Shown here: one piece after another, positions 8,689 to 16,967 of the stretch
Layout of the letters: each line of letters opens with the position of its first letter
Numbering within the stretch: the stretch's first letter is position 1
Assembly: GCF_006715635.1 (NCBI RefSeq)
Contig: NZ_VFNP01000002.1
Span: forward strand, 1,364,001-1,428,000
Reading direction: 5' to 3'
DNA length: 64,000 nt
From: Streptomyces sp. SLBN-118
GTDB lineage: Bacteria > Actinomycetota > Actinomycetes > Streptomycetales > Streptomycetaceae
Made by a program: the position numbers and the translations under genes
Notes under the pieces: generated by a model
Database searches by the model: none
What the model saw: only the letters and a program-made list of their open reading frames with translations
Told to the model about the DNA's origin: nothing

Positions 8689-9348
8689 TCAGGACTCCGG
8701 TTCGTCGAGTTCGTCCAGCCCGTCGCCCAGGTCGTCCTCGTCGAAGACCGAGCTGACGTCGAAGCGGCACACGACCCGCTGCGGATCGGCCTGGTCGAAG
8801 GGCGTGCTCAGCCACTCCCCCGGCTCGGGAAGATCGTCCGCGGCCGACACCCACAGCGTGGAGTCGCCCTCCTCCAGGCCGAACTCCTTGTGCCGGGAAG
8901 CGATTTCGTCCGGTTCGTACTCCCCGAAGAGCACGCCGAGCGCCGCGTACACGCTCGTGCCGACCACCGGCGCGTTCTCCGGGCGGTCCTCCTCGGGGTC
9001 CAGATCGGCGATGCGCTGTGCCTGCGCCAGCAGCCGCTGCGGCTCGACCACCGCGTAGTCCCGGCGGATCAGCACGCTGAGCGCGTTCGGCTCCTCGGGG
9101 CCCGCGTACGGCGGAAGCGAGTCGTCCGCCCCCGGAATCTCGAAAGGCGTCACCTCGTCGTAGCGGTCGTAGAGGCGTTCGTCGTACGCCTCCGCCGCCG
9201 CGGCAAGGATGTTGAACGCGTCGTAGACGGCCGGGTCGTCCTCACCCGTGCGGTTCTCGACCGCCTTGAGGTGACGGTCCAGTGCGGCTTTGACCGCCTC
9301 GGCGGCGGCACGTACCTCGGCAGCGGTGGGCTGCGCAGCATCAGACAT
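8689..9348 (-). CDS. Conserved hypothetical acidic protein
   Basis: This 219-residue, strongly acidic soluble protein has no signal peptide, membrane helix or recognisable catalytic motif. Visible segments are an Ala-rich N-terminal helix (AEVRAAAEAVKAALDRHL), a PYAGPEEPNALSVLIRRDY strand region, and a very acidic C-terminus (FDEDDLGDGLDELDEPES). The start at 9348 gives MSDAAQPTAAEV. The start codon is only 47 bp from that of the divergent DUF5703 gene, suggesting a shared promoter region. I do not recognise a function. From memory it resembles a conserved Streptomyces core protein next to the chaplin genes. Confidence 0.75.
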   Translation of the reverse strand: MSDAAQPTAAEVRAAAEAVKAALDRHLKAVENRTGEDDPAVYDAFNILAAAAEAYDERLYDRYDEVTPFEIPGADDSLPPYAGPEEPNALSVLIRRDYAVVEPQRLLAQAQRIADLDPEEDRPENAPVVGTSVYAALGVLFGEYEPDEIASRHKEFGLEEGDSTLWVSAADDLPEPGEWLSTPFDQADPQRVVCRFDVSSVFDEDDLGDGLDELDEPES

Positions 9349-9395
9349 AGTGCAGACGCTATCCGTACTGGGGCTCTGCCCGCACAATAGATGCG

Positions 9396-9584
9396 ATGCC
9401 GGAATACGAATTTGTCGACGTGTACGTGCCACGCGGGGTTTCCCGCAAGGAAGCCACGCGTCTGCTGACCGACCACGCCGAGTACGGACACTGGGAGTTG
9501 GACCGACTGAGTCTGCACCGGGACGGCAGCCGCAGGGTGCGGCTGCGCCGGCGCATCATTCGTCAGGTGCGCGCCACCTGGTGA
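9396..9584 (+). CDS. DUF5703 family small protein
   Basis: This 62-residue basic protein begins MPEYEFVDVYVPRGVSRKEA and ends with an arginine-rich stretch (RRVRLRRRIIRQVR). It matches the DUF5703 family of small actinobacterial proteins of unknown function. The first half looks like a compact alpha/beta unit and the tail could bind nucleic acid or acidic partners, which is inference. It is followed 16 bp downstream by a clear hairpin terminator, so it is probably monocistronic. It faces away from the acidic protein gene starting at 9348. Confidence 0.8.
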   Translation: MPEYEFVDVYVPRGVSRKEATRLLTDHAEYGHWELDRLSLHRDGSRRVRLRRRIIRQVRATW

Positions 9585-9599
9585 GCAAGTGAGCGCAGC

Positions 9600-9631
9600 G
9601 GAGCGGGCCTCGCGACTGCGGGACCCGCTCC
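9600..9631 (+). terminator. Terminator after DUF5703 gene
   Basis: The stem GGAGCGGG / CCCGCTCC has a 16-nt loop and is followed by GTTTCAT on the + strand. Confidence 0.65.
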
Positions 9632-9686
9632 GTTTCATGCGCCTTCGTACTGCTCCGTACTACCGTGCCTCACGGTGACCATGTGG

Positions 9687-10442
9687 TTACGCGGAGGCGC
9701 GGGCGCGACGGTAGAGCACCGTTCCCGCCAGCAGCAGACCCGCACCCGCCGGGACCAGCAGGCCGACCGGGCTGGATCCGGTGTGCGCGAGCTGCCCGTG
9801 GGGCTCGGTGTGGTCCACGTTCCGGCCACCGGGGACGTTCGGCACGTTGGGAGTGACCGGCGTGACCGGGGTGACCGGCGTGACCGGCTGCTCCGGAGTG
9901 GCCGGCGTCTGCGGCACACCCGGAGTGGTCGGGGTGTTGGGCACCTGGGGAGTTCCCGGCTCCTGGGGGTTCCCCGGCTCGTCGGGGACATTCGGCGGCG
10001 TGTTCTGGCCACCGGAGTCGGCGCACTCGCCGCCGAACGCCGGGTTGAGCAGCGCACCGGCATCGGCCGTGTTCCCGCAGACGTTCACGGGGACGTCGAC
10101 CGGGACCTGGACCGTGTTGCCCGAGGCGACGCCGGGCGAATCGGTGGTCGCCCCCTCGGCCTGGGATCCGCTGCTCGAGCCCGTCCCGGACCCGCTGCCG
10201 CTGTCGGCCGCGCAGCCGTTTCCGAACGCGGGGTTCAGCAGCGCGACGACATTGACCGTGTTCCCGCACACATTGACGGGCACGTGAACCGGGACCTGGA
10301 CCGCATTCCCGGACGCCACGCCCGGAGAATTCGATGCCCCTCCCAGCGCGCCGGCATCCGCCTGCGCATAACCGCCGCCGAGGGCGAGTACCCCGCCCGC
10401 AGCCGCCACTGTGATCAGACCCTTGCGAGAGAGTTGTCGCAT
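9687..10442 (-). CDS. chpC: Long chaplin, sortase-anchored (ChpC-type)
   Basis: This 251-residue cell-wall-anchored chaplin has an N-terminal signal peptide (about 1-28) and two chaplin domains (about 38-80 and 98-145). Each domain has the SPGVxSGNxVQVPV opening, VNVCGNT, and ALLNPAFG...C, with the paired cysteines. A Thr/Pro/Val-rich linker of repeated TPxTP / VTPVTP units follows, then the sortase motif LAHTG (about 218-222), a membrane helix and an RRAR tail. The LAxTG motif fits the class E sortases that anchor chaplins in Streptomyces. Two domains plus the sorting signal define the long ChpA-C group. The position next to a short chaplin fits chpC. Chaplins lower surface tension and coat aerial hyphae. 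Confidence 0.93.
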   Translation of the reverse strand: MRQLSRKGLITVAAAGGVLALGGGYAQADAGALGGASNSPGVASGNAVQVPVHVPVNVCGNTVNVVALLNPAFGNGCAADSGSGSGTGSSSGSQAEGATTDSPGVASGNTVQVPVDVPVNVCGNTADAGALLNPAFGGECADSGGQNTPPNVPDEPGNPQEPGTPQVPNTPTTPGVPQTPATPEQPVTPVTPVTPVTPNVPNVPGGRNVDHTEPHGQLAHTGSSPVGLLVPAGAGLLLAGTVLYRRARASA

Positions 10443-10582
10443 AGGTGTTTCCCTGCTTTCCGCTTCACGAAGTCCCGGACGTCGTGCCCGGGGCTGGAAT
10501 GCCCGACGGCCCCGGAGCGCATGGCACGCACTCCGGGACCGCCCGGGTTCAAACCCAAGCCCTTGTGGGCCGAGTCACAACG

Positions 10583-10816
10583 TCAGTCGTTGACGCACGC
10601 GTTGCCGAAGGTGGGGTTCAGCAGCCCGATCGCGGAGACCGTGTTGCCGCACAGGTTCACCGGCACGTGGGCGGGTACCTGCAGGACGTTCCCGGAGAGC
10701 ACCCCGGGGGAGCTCACAGCGGCACCTTCGGCACCCGCGTCGGCCATGGCCACACCCGCACCCGCGAGCACCAGACCGCCAGTGGCAGCCGCAGCAGCGA
10801 CGACCTTCTTGATCAT
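10583..10816 (-). CDS. chpH: Short secreted chaplin (ChpH-type)
   Basis: This 77-residue chaplin consists of a signal peptide (MIKKVVAAAAATGGLVLAGA, cleaved near AMA-DAG) and a single chaplin domain with SSPGVLSGNVLQVPAHVPVN, CGNT and LLNPTFGNACVND. It carries the two conserved cysteines that form the intramolecular disulfide. Short chaplins self-assemble into amyloid-like films that make aerial hyphae and spores hydrophobic. The start has GGAGGA a few nt upstream. It lies 140 bp upstream of chpC in the same direction. A 9-bp hairpin at 10835-10859 sits in its leader just ahead of the ribosome site. The family assignment is certain; the chpH name rests on the neighbourhood and sequence type. 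Confidence 0.93.
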   Translation of the reverse strand: MIKKVVAAAAATGGLVLAGAGVAMADAGAEGAAVSSPGVLSGNVLQVPAHVPVNLCGNTVSAIGLLNPTFGNACVND

Positions 10817-10834
10817 TCTTCCTCCTTGTGGGCA

Positions 10835-10859
10835 ATGCGGTCCCAGCCGCGGACCGCAT
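10835..10859 (-). promoter_or_regulatory. Stem-loop in the chpH leader
   Basis: A perfect 9-bp stem (ATGCGGTCC / GGACCGCAT) with a 7-nt loop ends 18 nt upstream of the chpH start, just before the GGAGGA ribosome site. It has no T-run, and could influence message stability or translation. Confidence 0.5.
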
Positions 10860-10982
10860 CACCTGTAACGAGGAGGAGGCGGGAGGGCTACGAGCCCACG
10901 CGCCCTTTCACTCTTTTCAGTCAAGTGCGCACGCACTGACGATTATTGGAGTTTCTTTTCAGCGGATTTCACCCGTGGCGGC

Positions 10983-12308
10983 TCAGCACCCGTCCAGGAA
11001 TCGGTCAAGGACCCGCACACCGAACTTCAGACCGTCGACGGGCACCCGCTCGTCGACCCCGTGGAACATTCCGGCGAAGTCCAGCTCCGGCGGCAGCTTG
11101 AGCGGCGCGAAGCCGAAGCAGCGGATGCCGAGATCGTCGAAGGACTTGGCGTCGGTGCCGCCGGAGAGCATGTAGGGAACGGCATGCGCGATGGGGTCCT
11201 CGGCCTTGAGCGCGATCTGCATCGCGTCCACGAGATCCCCGTCGAAGCTGGTCTCCAGCGCCTTGTCGCCGTGCACGTCCTCGCGCGTGACCCGCGGGCC
11301 GAGGAGCCGGTCGAGGTCGGCCAGGAACTCCTCCTCGTACCCCGGCAGGAAACGCCCGTCGACGTGCGCGGTGGCCTGCCCGGGGATGACGTTCACCTTG
11401 TAGCCGGCGCCCAGCATGGTGGGGGCCGCGGAGTTGCGCAGCGTCGCGCCGACCATCTTGGCGATGCCGCCGAGCTTGGCGAGCGTCGCGTCCATGTCCT
11501 CCGGGTCGAGCGGCGTGCCGAGCGCGTCGGAGAGCTCGTCCAGGAAGGACCGTACGGTCTTGGTCATCCTGACCGGCCACGTGTGCCGCCCGAGCCGGCC
11601 GACGGCCTCGCAGAGCTCGGTGATGGCGTTGTCGTTGTTGGTCATCGAGCCGTGCCCCGCTGTGCCCTCGACGGTGAGGCGCATCCAGTGCATGCCCTTC
11701 TGCGCCGTCTCGACGAGATAGAGCCGCAGATTCTCGTTCACGGTGAAGGAGAAGCCACCGACCTCGCCGATGGCCTCGGTCACGCCCTCGAAGAGGTCCG
11801 GGTGCTTGTCGACGAGATGCCGCGCGCCGTACGTGCCGCCCGCCTCCTCGTCCGCGAGGAAGGCCAGCACCACGTCGCGCGGGGGCTTGCGGCCGCTGCG
11901 CAGCCTGTCCCGGACGACCGCGAGGGTCATCGCGTCCATGTCTTTCATGTCGACCGCCCCCCGGCCCCAGACGCAGTCGTCGGCGATCTCGCCGGAGAAG
12001 GGGTCATGGGTCCAGTCACGGGCGTTCGCCGGTACGACGTCGAGGTGACCGTGGATGAGAAGCGCGGGCCGCGAGGGGTCCTCGCCCTCGATCCTCGCCA
12101 CCGTGGAGGCGCGCCCCTTGTGGGACTCGATGATCTCGGGTTCGAGTCCGACCTCGGCCAGCTTCTCGGCGACATATTCCGCGGCGCCCCGCTCCCCCGG
12201 CCCCGAATGGTCTCCGTAGTTGCTGGTGTCGATGCGGATCAGCTCACGGCAGAGGTCCACGACCTCGTCCTCGCCCGAGACGGTACGGGCCGTGTTCGAC
12301 TCGCTCAC
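10983..12308 (-). CDS. M20 family metallopeptidase
   Basis: This 441-residue zinc-dependent amidohydrolase belongs to the M20 (ArgE/DapE/CPG2) family. Metal-binding and catalytic elements are visible in order: LLIHGHLDVVPA, WGRGAVDMKDMDAMTL, FLADEEAGGTYGARHLVD, and near the end SGGTDAKSF. A dimerisation/lid domain occupies the middle (about 200-310). The GTG at 12308 is chosen because GGGAGGA lies 6 nt upstream. The product would hydrolyse a peptide or N-acyl amino acid; the exact substrate is not readable. It is transcribed toward the chaplins, separated by 166 bp that includes the chpH promoter region. Confidence 0.9.
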   Translation of the reverse strand: MSESNTARTVSGEDEVVDLCRELIRIDTSNYGDHSGPGERGAAEYVAEKLAEVGLEPEIIESHKGRASTVARIEGEDPSRPALLIHGHLDVVPANARDWTHDPFSGEIADDCVWGRGAVDMKDMDAMTLAVVRDRLRSGRKPPRDVVLAFLADEEAGGTYGARHLVDKHPDLFEGVTEAIGEVGGFSFTVNENLRLYLVETAQKGMHWMRLTVEGTAGHGSMTNNDNAITELCEAVGRLGRHTWPVRMTKTVRSFLDELSDALGTPLDPEDMDATLAKLGGIAKMVGATLRNSAAPTMLGAGYKVNVIPGQATAHVDGRFLPGYEEEFLADLDRLLGPRVTREDVHGDKALETSFDGDLVDAMQIALKAEDPIAHAVPYMLSGGTDAKSFDDLGIRCFGFAPLKLPPELDFAGMFHGVDERVPVDGLKFGVRVLDRFLDGC

Positions 12309-12492
12309 GCTGATTCCTCCCACTGTCGCGGCTGGCGGTTCCCCCTCATCCTCCCGCGAGCGGGCCCGGACCCCAAGGCGCCGGTCCGCCGTCGTGCGCC
12401 CTTCACAACAACCGGGGCGTGATCGGGCACGTCTGAATGTTTGCTATGGTTTTCCACGTCGGAACGGCCCAGTGCCGCACGGCAGACACCTT

Positions 12493-12580
12493 GTCCGGGT
12501 GGCGGAATGGCAGACGCGCTAGCTTGAGGTGCTAGTGCCCTTTATCGGGCGTGGGGGTTCAAGTCCCCCCTCGGACACCA
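12493..12580 (+). tRNA. tRNA-Leu (anticodon GAG)
   Basis: The 88-nt sequence folds as a class II tRNA. The acceptor stem is GTCCGGG / CTCGGAC, the anticodon stem CTAGC / GCTAG has loop TTGAGGT and anticodon GAG, there is a long variable arm (TGCCCTTTATCGGGCG), the T arm is GGGGGTTCAAGTCCCCC, and CCA is encoded. GAG reads CUC/CUU leucine codons. Confidence 0.97.
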
Positions 12581-12582
12581 CC

Positions 12583-12612
12583 AAGATCCCCACGGAATCC
12601 CGTGGGGATCTT
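12583..12612 (+). terminator. Strong terminator after tRNA-Leu
   Basis: A perfect 13-bp stem (AAGATCCCCACGG / CCGTGGGGATCTT) has loop AATC and begins 2 nt after the CCA end. Confidence 0.85.
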
Positions 12613-12661
12613 CGCGTTCCGCCGGTCCGCACCGCGATGCGCTGCGCATACAGTCACCTCG

Positions 12662-13612
12662 GTGAGACGCAGACACAAGGCCCCACCCGCGCCGCTCCCC
12701 CAGCGCGACGGCATCGATCCTGTACGGCTGCGGCTGCCCCCCGATCCGGACAGCACGTGGAAGACGGTTTACGACCATCTCGTCGCGCGATACGCCGGTG
12801 CCATCGGGGCCGACAGGGTCGCCGCCCTGTTCCGGGAGGGGCGCATCGTCTCCACGGACGGCCCGGTCGCCGCCGACGAGCCGTACACAGCCGGGCGCTA
12901 TCTCTGGTTCCACCGCGAGTTCGCACCCGAGGAGCGTGTGCCCTTCGAAGTCGGGATCGTCCACCGCGACGAGCGCCTGGTGATCGCCGACAAGCCGCAC
13001 TTCCTGGCCACCACCCCGCGGGGCCGGCACATCACCGAGACGGCGCTCGCGCGGCTGCGGCGGGATCTCGGTCTGCCCGCGCTGCAGCCCGCCCACCGGC
13101 TCGACCGGCTGACCGCGGGGCTCGCGCTCTTCGTCGTACGGCCCGGGGACCGGGGGGCGTATCAGACGCTGTTCCGGGACCGGCGGGTGCGCAAGGAGTA
13201 CGAGGCGGTGGCGCCCTACGACCCGGCCGTCACCCTGCCCATGACCGTACGCAGCCGGATCGTGAAGGAGCGCGGTGTGATGGCGGCGCGCGAGGAGCCC
13301 GGCGAGCCGAACAGCGAGAGCCGGATCGAGCTGCTCGACCACCGCGGCGGGCTCGGCCGGTACCGGCTGCTGCCGGCCACCGGCCGCACCCACCAGCTGC
13401 GGGTCCATATGAACAGCCTGGGGCTGCCGCTCCTGAACGACCCGGTCTACCCGGTCGTCCAGGAGCCGGGGCCCGACGACTACTCCCGGCCGCTGCAACT
13501 CCTCGCGAATGTACTGGAGTTCACCGATCCGGTGACGGGCGAGCCGTGCCGTTTCGAGAGCCGGCTGCGGCTGACGCACTGGCCCGTCGGCCCGGCGGAG
13601 CCGCCAATGTGA
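12662..13612 (+). CDS. RluA-family pseudouridine synthase
   Basis: This 316-residue RNA pseudouridine synthase has the catalytic aspartate in AHRLDRLTAGLALF and the substrate-binding segments VLIADKPHFL-like (IADKPHFLATTP), KEYEAVAPY, ATGRTHQLRVHM and LPLLNDPVYP. The N-terminal part (about 25-75) resembles an S4-like region. It would isomerise uridine in rRNA or tRNA; the target site cannot be told from sequence. The GTG at 12662 is chosen; upstream frames run into the tRNA terminator and lack alternatives. It is followed directly by a strong hairpin and so is probably a single-gene unit. Confidence 0.9.
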   Translation: MRRRHKAPPAPLPQRDGIDPVRLRLPPDPDSTWKTVYDHLVARYAGAIGADRVAALFREGRIVSTDGPVAADEPYTAGRYLWFHREFAPEERVPFEVGIVHRDERLVIADKPHFLATTPRGRHITETALARLRRDLGLPALQPAHRLDRLTAGLALFVVRPGDRGAYQTLFRDRRVRKEYEAVAPYDPAVTLPMTVRSRIVKERGVMAAREEPGEPNSESRIELLDHRGGLGRYRLLPATGRTHQLRVHMNSLGLPLLNDPVYPVVQEPGPDDYSRPLQLLANVLEFTDPVTGEPCRFESRLRLTHWPVGPAEPPM

Positions 13613-13613
13613 T

Positions 13614-13638
13614 GCGGCCCCCTCCCTGAGGGGGCCGC
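13614..13638. terminator. Bidirectional terminator
   Basis: A perfect 11-bp stem (GCGGCCCCCTC / GAGGGGGCCGC) with a 3-nt loop starts right after the pseudouridine synthase stop. It also lies downstream of the leftward permease gene. Confidence 0.75.
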
Positions 13639-13721
13639 TACCGCAACCATCAATTGAGCAACCCTCGCGGCGAGCAACCACCTCCGCGAGAGCGGCGCCG
13701 GTTTAGGCGCAAAGAGGAGCG

Positions 13722-15182
13722 TCAGGCGTTCTCGCGCTCCGAGGCGATCGCGTTCACCCGGCCGCGGACGAGGTACCAGCCGCCGACCAGCGCCGCCGCG
13801 ATCAGTGGCACGAACATCACGGTCGTGCGGCCGACACCCCCGCCCCACCACATCAGGAAGGCCACGCCGGCCAGGAAGAACAGCGTGACGATCTGGGTGT
13901 ACGGGGCCCAGGGCAGCCGGTAGGAGGGGCGGGTGACCCGGCCGTCCTGGGCATGGTGCCAGAACAGCAGCGAGCAGAGCATGATCATGCCCCAGGTGCC
14001 GAGGATGCCGATCGAGGCGAAGTTGAGAACGATCTCGAAGGCCTGGCCGGGCAGGCGGTAGTTGAGCGCGACGCCCAGCACACCGAAGCCCGCGGTCAGC
14101 AGGATGCCGCCGTAGGGCACCTTGCCCTTGTTCATCAGGCCGGTGAACCGGGGCGCCGAGCCCGACAGTGCCATGGAGCGCAGGATGCGGCCGGTGGAGT
14201 ACAGGCCGGAGTTCAGGCTGGACAGTGCGGCGGTCAGCACCACGAGGTTCATCACGCCCGCCGCGCCGGGGACACCGAGCTTGCCCATGACGGTGACGAA
14301 CGGGCTCTGGTCACCGGAGTACGCCGTGTACGGGAGGAGCAGTGCGAGCAGTACCACCGAGCCGACGTAGAACAGACCCACGCGCCACATGATCGAGTTG
14401 ATCGCCTTGGGCATGATCTTCTCGGGGCTCTCGGTCTCACCGGCCGCGACACCGCACAGCTCGACGGAGGCGTAGGCGAACACGACGCCCTGGATCACCA
14501 GCAGCATCGGCAGCATGCCCGTCGGGAAGATGCCGCCGTTGTCGGTGACGGTGGAGAAGCCGGGGGTGTGGCCGTCCACCGGGTGCTGGGTGACCACCAG
14601 GAAGATGCCGACCAGCATGAAGGCGACGAGGGCGGCGACCTTGATGATCGCGAACCAGAACTCCATCTCGCCGAAGTACTTCACCGAGATGAGGTTGGCG
14701 GTGAGGACGACCGCCAGCGCGATCAGCGCGAGGAGCCACTGCGGGACGTCGCTGAACATGGCCCAGAAGTGGGCGTAGGTGGCGGCCGCCGTGATGTCGG
14801 CGATCGCGGTGGTCGACCAGTTGAGGAAGTAGAGCCAGCCTGCCGCGAAGGCGCCCTTCTCGCCCATGAACTCACGGGCGTACGAGACGAAGGCGCCGGA
14901 GGACGGGCGGTAGAGGACCAGTTCGCCGAGCGCGCGGACGACGAAGAAGGCGAAGACACCGCAGACCGCGTAGGCGATGGCGAGGGAGGGGCCCGCACCC
15001 GCCATGCGGCCGCCCGCTCCGAGGAACAGGCCGGTGCCTATCGCTCCGCCGATCGCGATCATGTTGATGTGGCGGGACTTGAGGTCCTTGCTGTAACCGG
15101 CGTCGCCTGCGTCGACGTGGGGGGCGCTCTTCGCCGGTGCGCCGGCGGCAAGCGTTTCGGCCGCAGTGGTGCGATCACTCAT
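13722..15182 (-). CDS. Amino acid permease (APC superfamily)
   Basis: This 486-residue cytoplasmic-membrane transporter of the amino acid/polyamine/organocation superfamily has 12 predicted helices. The first carries the family signature HINMIAIGGAIGTGLFLGAG, and the consensus region after helix 6 reads YASVELCGVAAGETESPEK. It most resembles the AnsP/GabP/CycA subfamily of proton-coupled amino acid uptake systems. The substrate cannot be fixed; asparagine, GABA or an aromatic/branched amino acid are options. The C-terminus is short and charged (SERENA). A 7-4-7 inverted repeat lies 128 bp upstream of its start. Confidence 0.9.
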   Translation of the reverse strand: MSDRTTAAETLAAGAPAKSAPHVDAGDAGYSKDLKSRHINMIAIGGAIGTGLFLGAGGRMAGAGPSLAIAYAVCGVFAFFVVRALGELVLYRPSSGAFVSYAREFMGEKGAFAAGWLYFLNWSTTAIADITAAATYAHFWAMFSDVPQWLLALIALAVVLTANLISVKYFGEMEFWFAIIKVAALVAFMLVGIFLVVTQHPVDGHTPGFSTVTDNGGIFPTGMLPMLLVIQGVVFAYASVELCGVAAGETESPEKIMPKAINSIMWRVGLFYVGSVVLLALLLPYTAYSGDQSPFVTVMGKLGVPGAAGVMNLVVLTAALSSLNSGLYSTGRILRSMALSGSAPRFTGLMNKGKVPYGGILLTAGFGVLGVALNYRLPGQAFEIVLNFASIGILGTWGMIMLCSLLFWHHAQDGRVTRPSYRLPWAPYTQIVTLFFLAGVAFLMWWGGGVGRTTVMFVPLIAAALVGGWYLVRGRVNAIASERENA

Positions 15183-15309
15183 GGAGGGGTTCGCCTTCGT
15201 GAGGGGAGGATGGGCGGTCCCGGCCGTGGCCGGTGGGGGGCGTCACCGTGCCATGGCCCGACGGCACATACTCAAGGCAACCCTGCGATTCTGGCAGTGG
15301 CCGAGGTCA

Positions 15310-15327
15310 CTCAGATATAGATCTGAG
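15310..15327. promoter_or_regulatory. 7-4-7 inverted repeat upstream of permease
   Basis: CTCAGAT-ATAG-ATCTGAG is a perfect inverted repeat in the 298-bp gap between the permease start (15182) and the cytochrome b stop (15481). It may be an operator. Nothing else is recognisable in this gap. Confidence 0.35.
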
Positions 15328-15480
15328 GTGTTTCAGAGGTTACGGGGCAGTAAACAAGGTCATCGAGGGACGCGCGCCCCTCCGGGCGCCACAGCTCGCC
15401 TGACCTTCGGGACGCCCGTACGTCAAGTTCCGAGCGCGCAGAGCGACGGCAATCTCGGCGTCGGGAGGCAGGCGCTGCGC

Positions 15481-16143
15481 TCACTCGTCGTCCAGCCACA
15501 GCGAGTGCTCCCGCTTGGCCCACGGGCGCTCGACCGACCCCGTACGCATACCCCTGCGTGCCTCCGGGTCGGCGAGCGCCATTCCGATGTGCCCGGCCAG
15601 CACGATGCCGACGGCCAGCGACAGCCAGTCGTGGACGAAGGTCGCGCTCGTACGCCACACCAGCGGCGTCAGATGCGTGAACCACATCAGCAGCCCGGTC
15701 GCCAGCATCACGAGCACCGCGCCCGCGATCCACGCCGCGTACACCTTCTGCCCGGCGTTGAACTTGCCCGCCGGACGGGACGAGGGCCTGCGATCACGCC
15801 GCCGTGCCGCGCGCAGCCAGGTCCTGTCGTGCGGCCCGAAACGGTTCAGCCTGCGCAGATCGGCCCTGAAGGCGGGCGATGCGAGACCCAGCAGGAAGGG
15901 CACGGGCAGCATGATCCCGGACCACTCATGGACGGTGACCACCAGATAGCGGCGCCCCACGAGCTCGGCGATCTGCGGTACGTACAGGGCGGCCGCGGTC
16001 ACCACGCACAGCAGCATCAGCCCGGCGGTCGTACGGTGCACCCAGCGCTCGGCCCGGCTGAACCGCTTGACGCGGGCGGGCCGTTCAGACGGTGGGGGTG
16101 TCGCTGCGGCCATTGGACCGGCCGACCCAGGCGTCGACGTCAT
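15481..16143 (-). CDS. Membrane cytochrome b domain protein
   Basis: This roughly 220-residue integral membrane protein has four helices and paired histidines suited to b-haem ligation: AERWVHRTTAGLMLLC, VTVHEWSGIM, and FVHDWLSLAVGIVLAGHIGM. It lies directly downstream of, and overlaps, a twin-arginine molybdopterin oxidoreductase gene, so it is the likely quinone-linked membrane electron partner of that enzyme. This resembles MsrPQ (YedYZ) or formate-dehydrogenase gamma arrangements. The ATG at 16143 has GGGAGGAG upstream and overlaps the previous gene by 59 bp; an ATG at 16113 is an alternative. The C-terminus ends in a charged cytoplasmic tail. Confidence 0.78.
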   Translation of the reverse strand: MTSTPGSAGPMAAATPPPSERPARVKRFSRAERWVHRTTAGLMLLCVVTAAALYVPQIAELVGRRYLVVTVHEWSGIMLPVPFLLGLASPAFRADLRRLNRFGPHDRTWLRAARRRDRRPSSRPAGKFNAGQKVYAAWIAGAVLVMLATGLLMWFTHLTPLVWRTSATFVHDWLSLAVGIVLAGHIGMALADPEARRGMRTGSVERPWAKREHSLWLDDE

Positions 16144-16810
16144 AACCCCGCTCCTCCCAGTAGCCGGGCCGGACGCCGGAGGTGACGGTGATCCCGGAGA
16201 GCCATTTCGCCGACTTGTAGAAGTACATCGGCGCCACATACAGGCGGACCGGGCCGCCGTGGGAGTGGCTGACCGGCTTGTCCTGCATCTTCAGGCAGAC
16301 CAGCACATCGTCACGTCGGGCCTGCGGAAGGGTCAGGCTCTCGCTGTACGTGCCGTCGAAGCAGGTGAAACGGATGGCCCGGCCCTCAGGGCGTACACCC
16401 GCGGCGTCCAGCAGCAGGGACAGCTTCACGCCCGAGAAGGGGGTGTCGGGGACCCGCCAGCCGGTGACGCACTGGACGTCGCGCACGACCCGGGTCTGCG
16501 GCAGCTCGCGGAGCGCGGCGAGGGTGTACGACGCGGGGCGGTCGACGAGGCCGTCCATGGTGAGGCGGTAGTTCTGCTCGCTCTTGTGCGGCACGGATGA
16601 GGCGACCGAGTAGTAGCGGAAGCCGCCGCCGTTGGGAAGCAGCCCCGTCAGGCCGGTCGGGTCCTTGTCCGAGGCGGCGCCCAGAAAGGACTCCAGCCCC
16701 CGCTGGAGATACGGCGCGGCGGCGAGTCCGGCGCCGCCGAGGCCGAGCATGCCGAGCACCAGGCGGCGGCCGACGGGGGCGCCCTCGGCGTCGGGGTGGT
16801 GTGTGCTCAC
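16085..16810 (-). CDS. Sulfite-oxidase-type molybdopterin oxidoreductase
   Basis: This 241-residue protein begins with a twin-arginine-like leader (GRRLVLGMLGLGGAGLAA), pointing to folded export. A molybdopterin domain of the sulfite oxidase/YedY class follows. The probable Mo-ligand cysteine lies in VVRDVQCVTGWRVPDTPFSG, and the C-terminal GGPVRLYVAPMYFYKSAKWL block is typical of the family. It lacks the dimerisation domain of true sulfite oxidase. The GTG at 16810 is chosen because it places the RR motif near the N-terminus. It overlaps and precedes the cytochrome b gene. Methionine-sulfoxide reduction is known for some relatives, but the substrate here is open. Confidence 0.85.
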   Translation of the reverse strand: MSTHHPDAEGAPVGRRLVLGMLGLGGAGLAAAPYLQRGLESFLGAASDKDPTGLTGLLPNGGGFRYYSVASSVPHKSEQNYRLTMDGLVDRPASYTLAALRELPQTRVVRDVQCVTGWRVPDTPFSGVKLSLLLDAAGVRPEGRAIRFTCFDGTYSESLTLPQARRDDVLVCLKMQDKPVSHSHGGPVRLYVAPMYFYKSAKWLSGITVTSGVRPGYWEERGYDVDAWVGRSNGRSDTPTV

Positions 16811-16922
16811 GCTTCGATTCGAACATTCGGGGACGGGAGAAGCCAGGGAATCCGGCCGCACGTCAGACTTCCGTCACACCTGGCTCCACCCCCGGCCCCT
16901 TGCGGCCTTCTGCCGCATGCCC

Positions 16923-16962
16923 TCAATCGCCGGACGGGCCCCGATCAAACGCCGGACGGGCC
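16923..16962. repeat. Two direct copies of the CGCCGGACGGGCC element
   Basis: TCAAWCGCCGGACGGGCC occurs at 16923-16940 and 16945-16962, 22 bp apart, in an intergenic gap. An inverted related copy is at 59077-59093. This is a dispersed short repeat familiar from Streptomyces intergenic DNA. Confidence 0.6.
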
Positions 16963-16967
16963 TGAAT

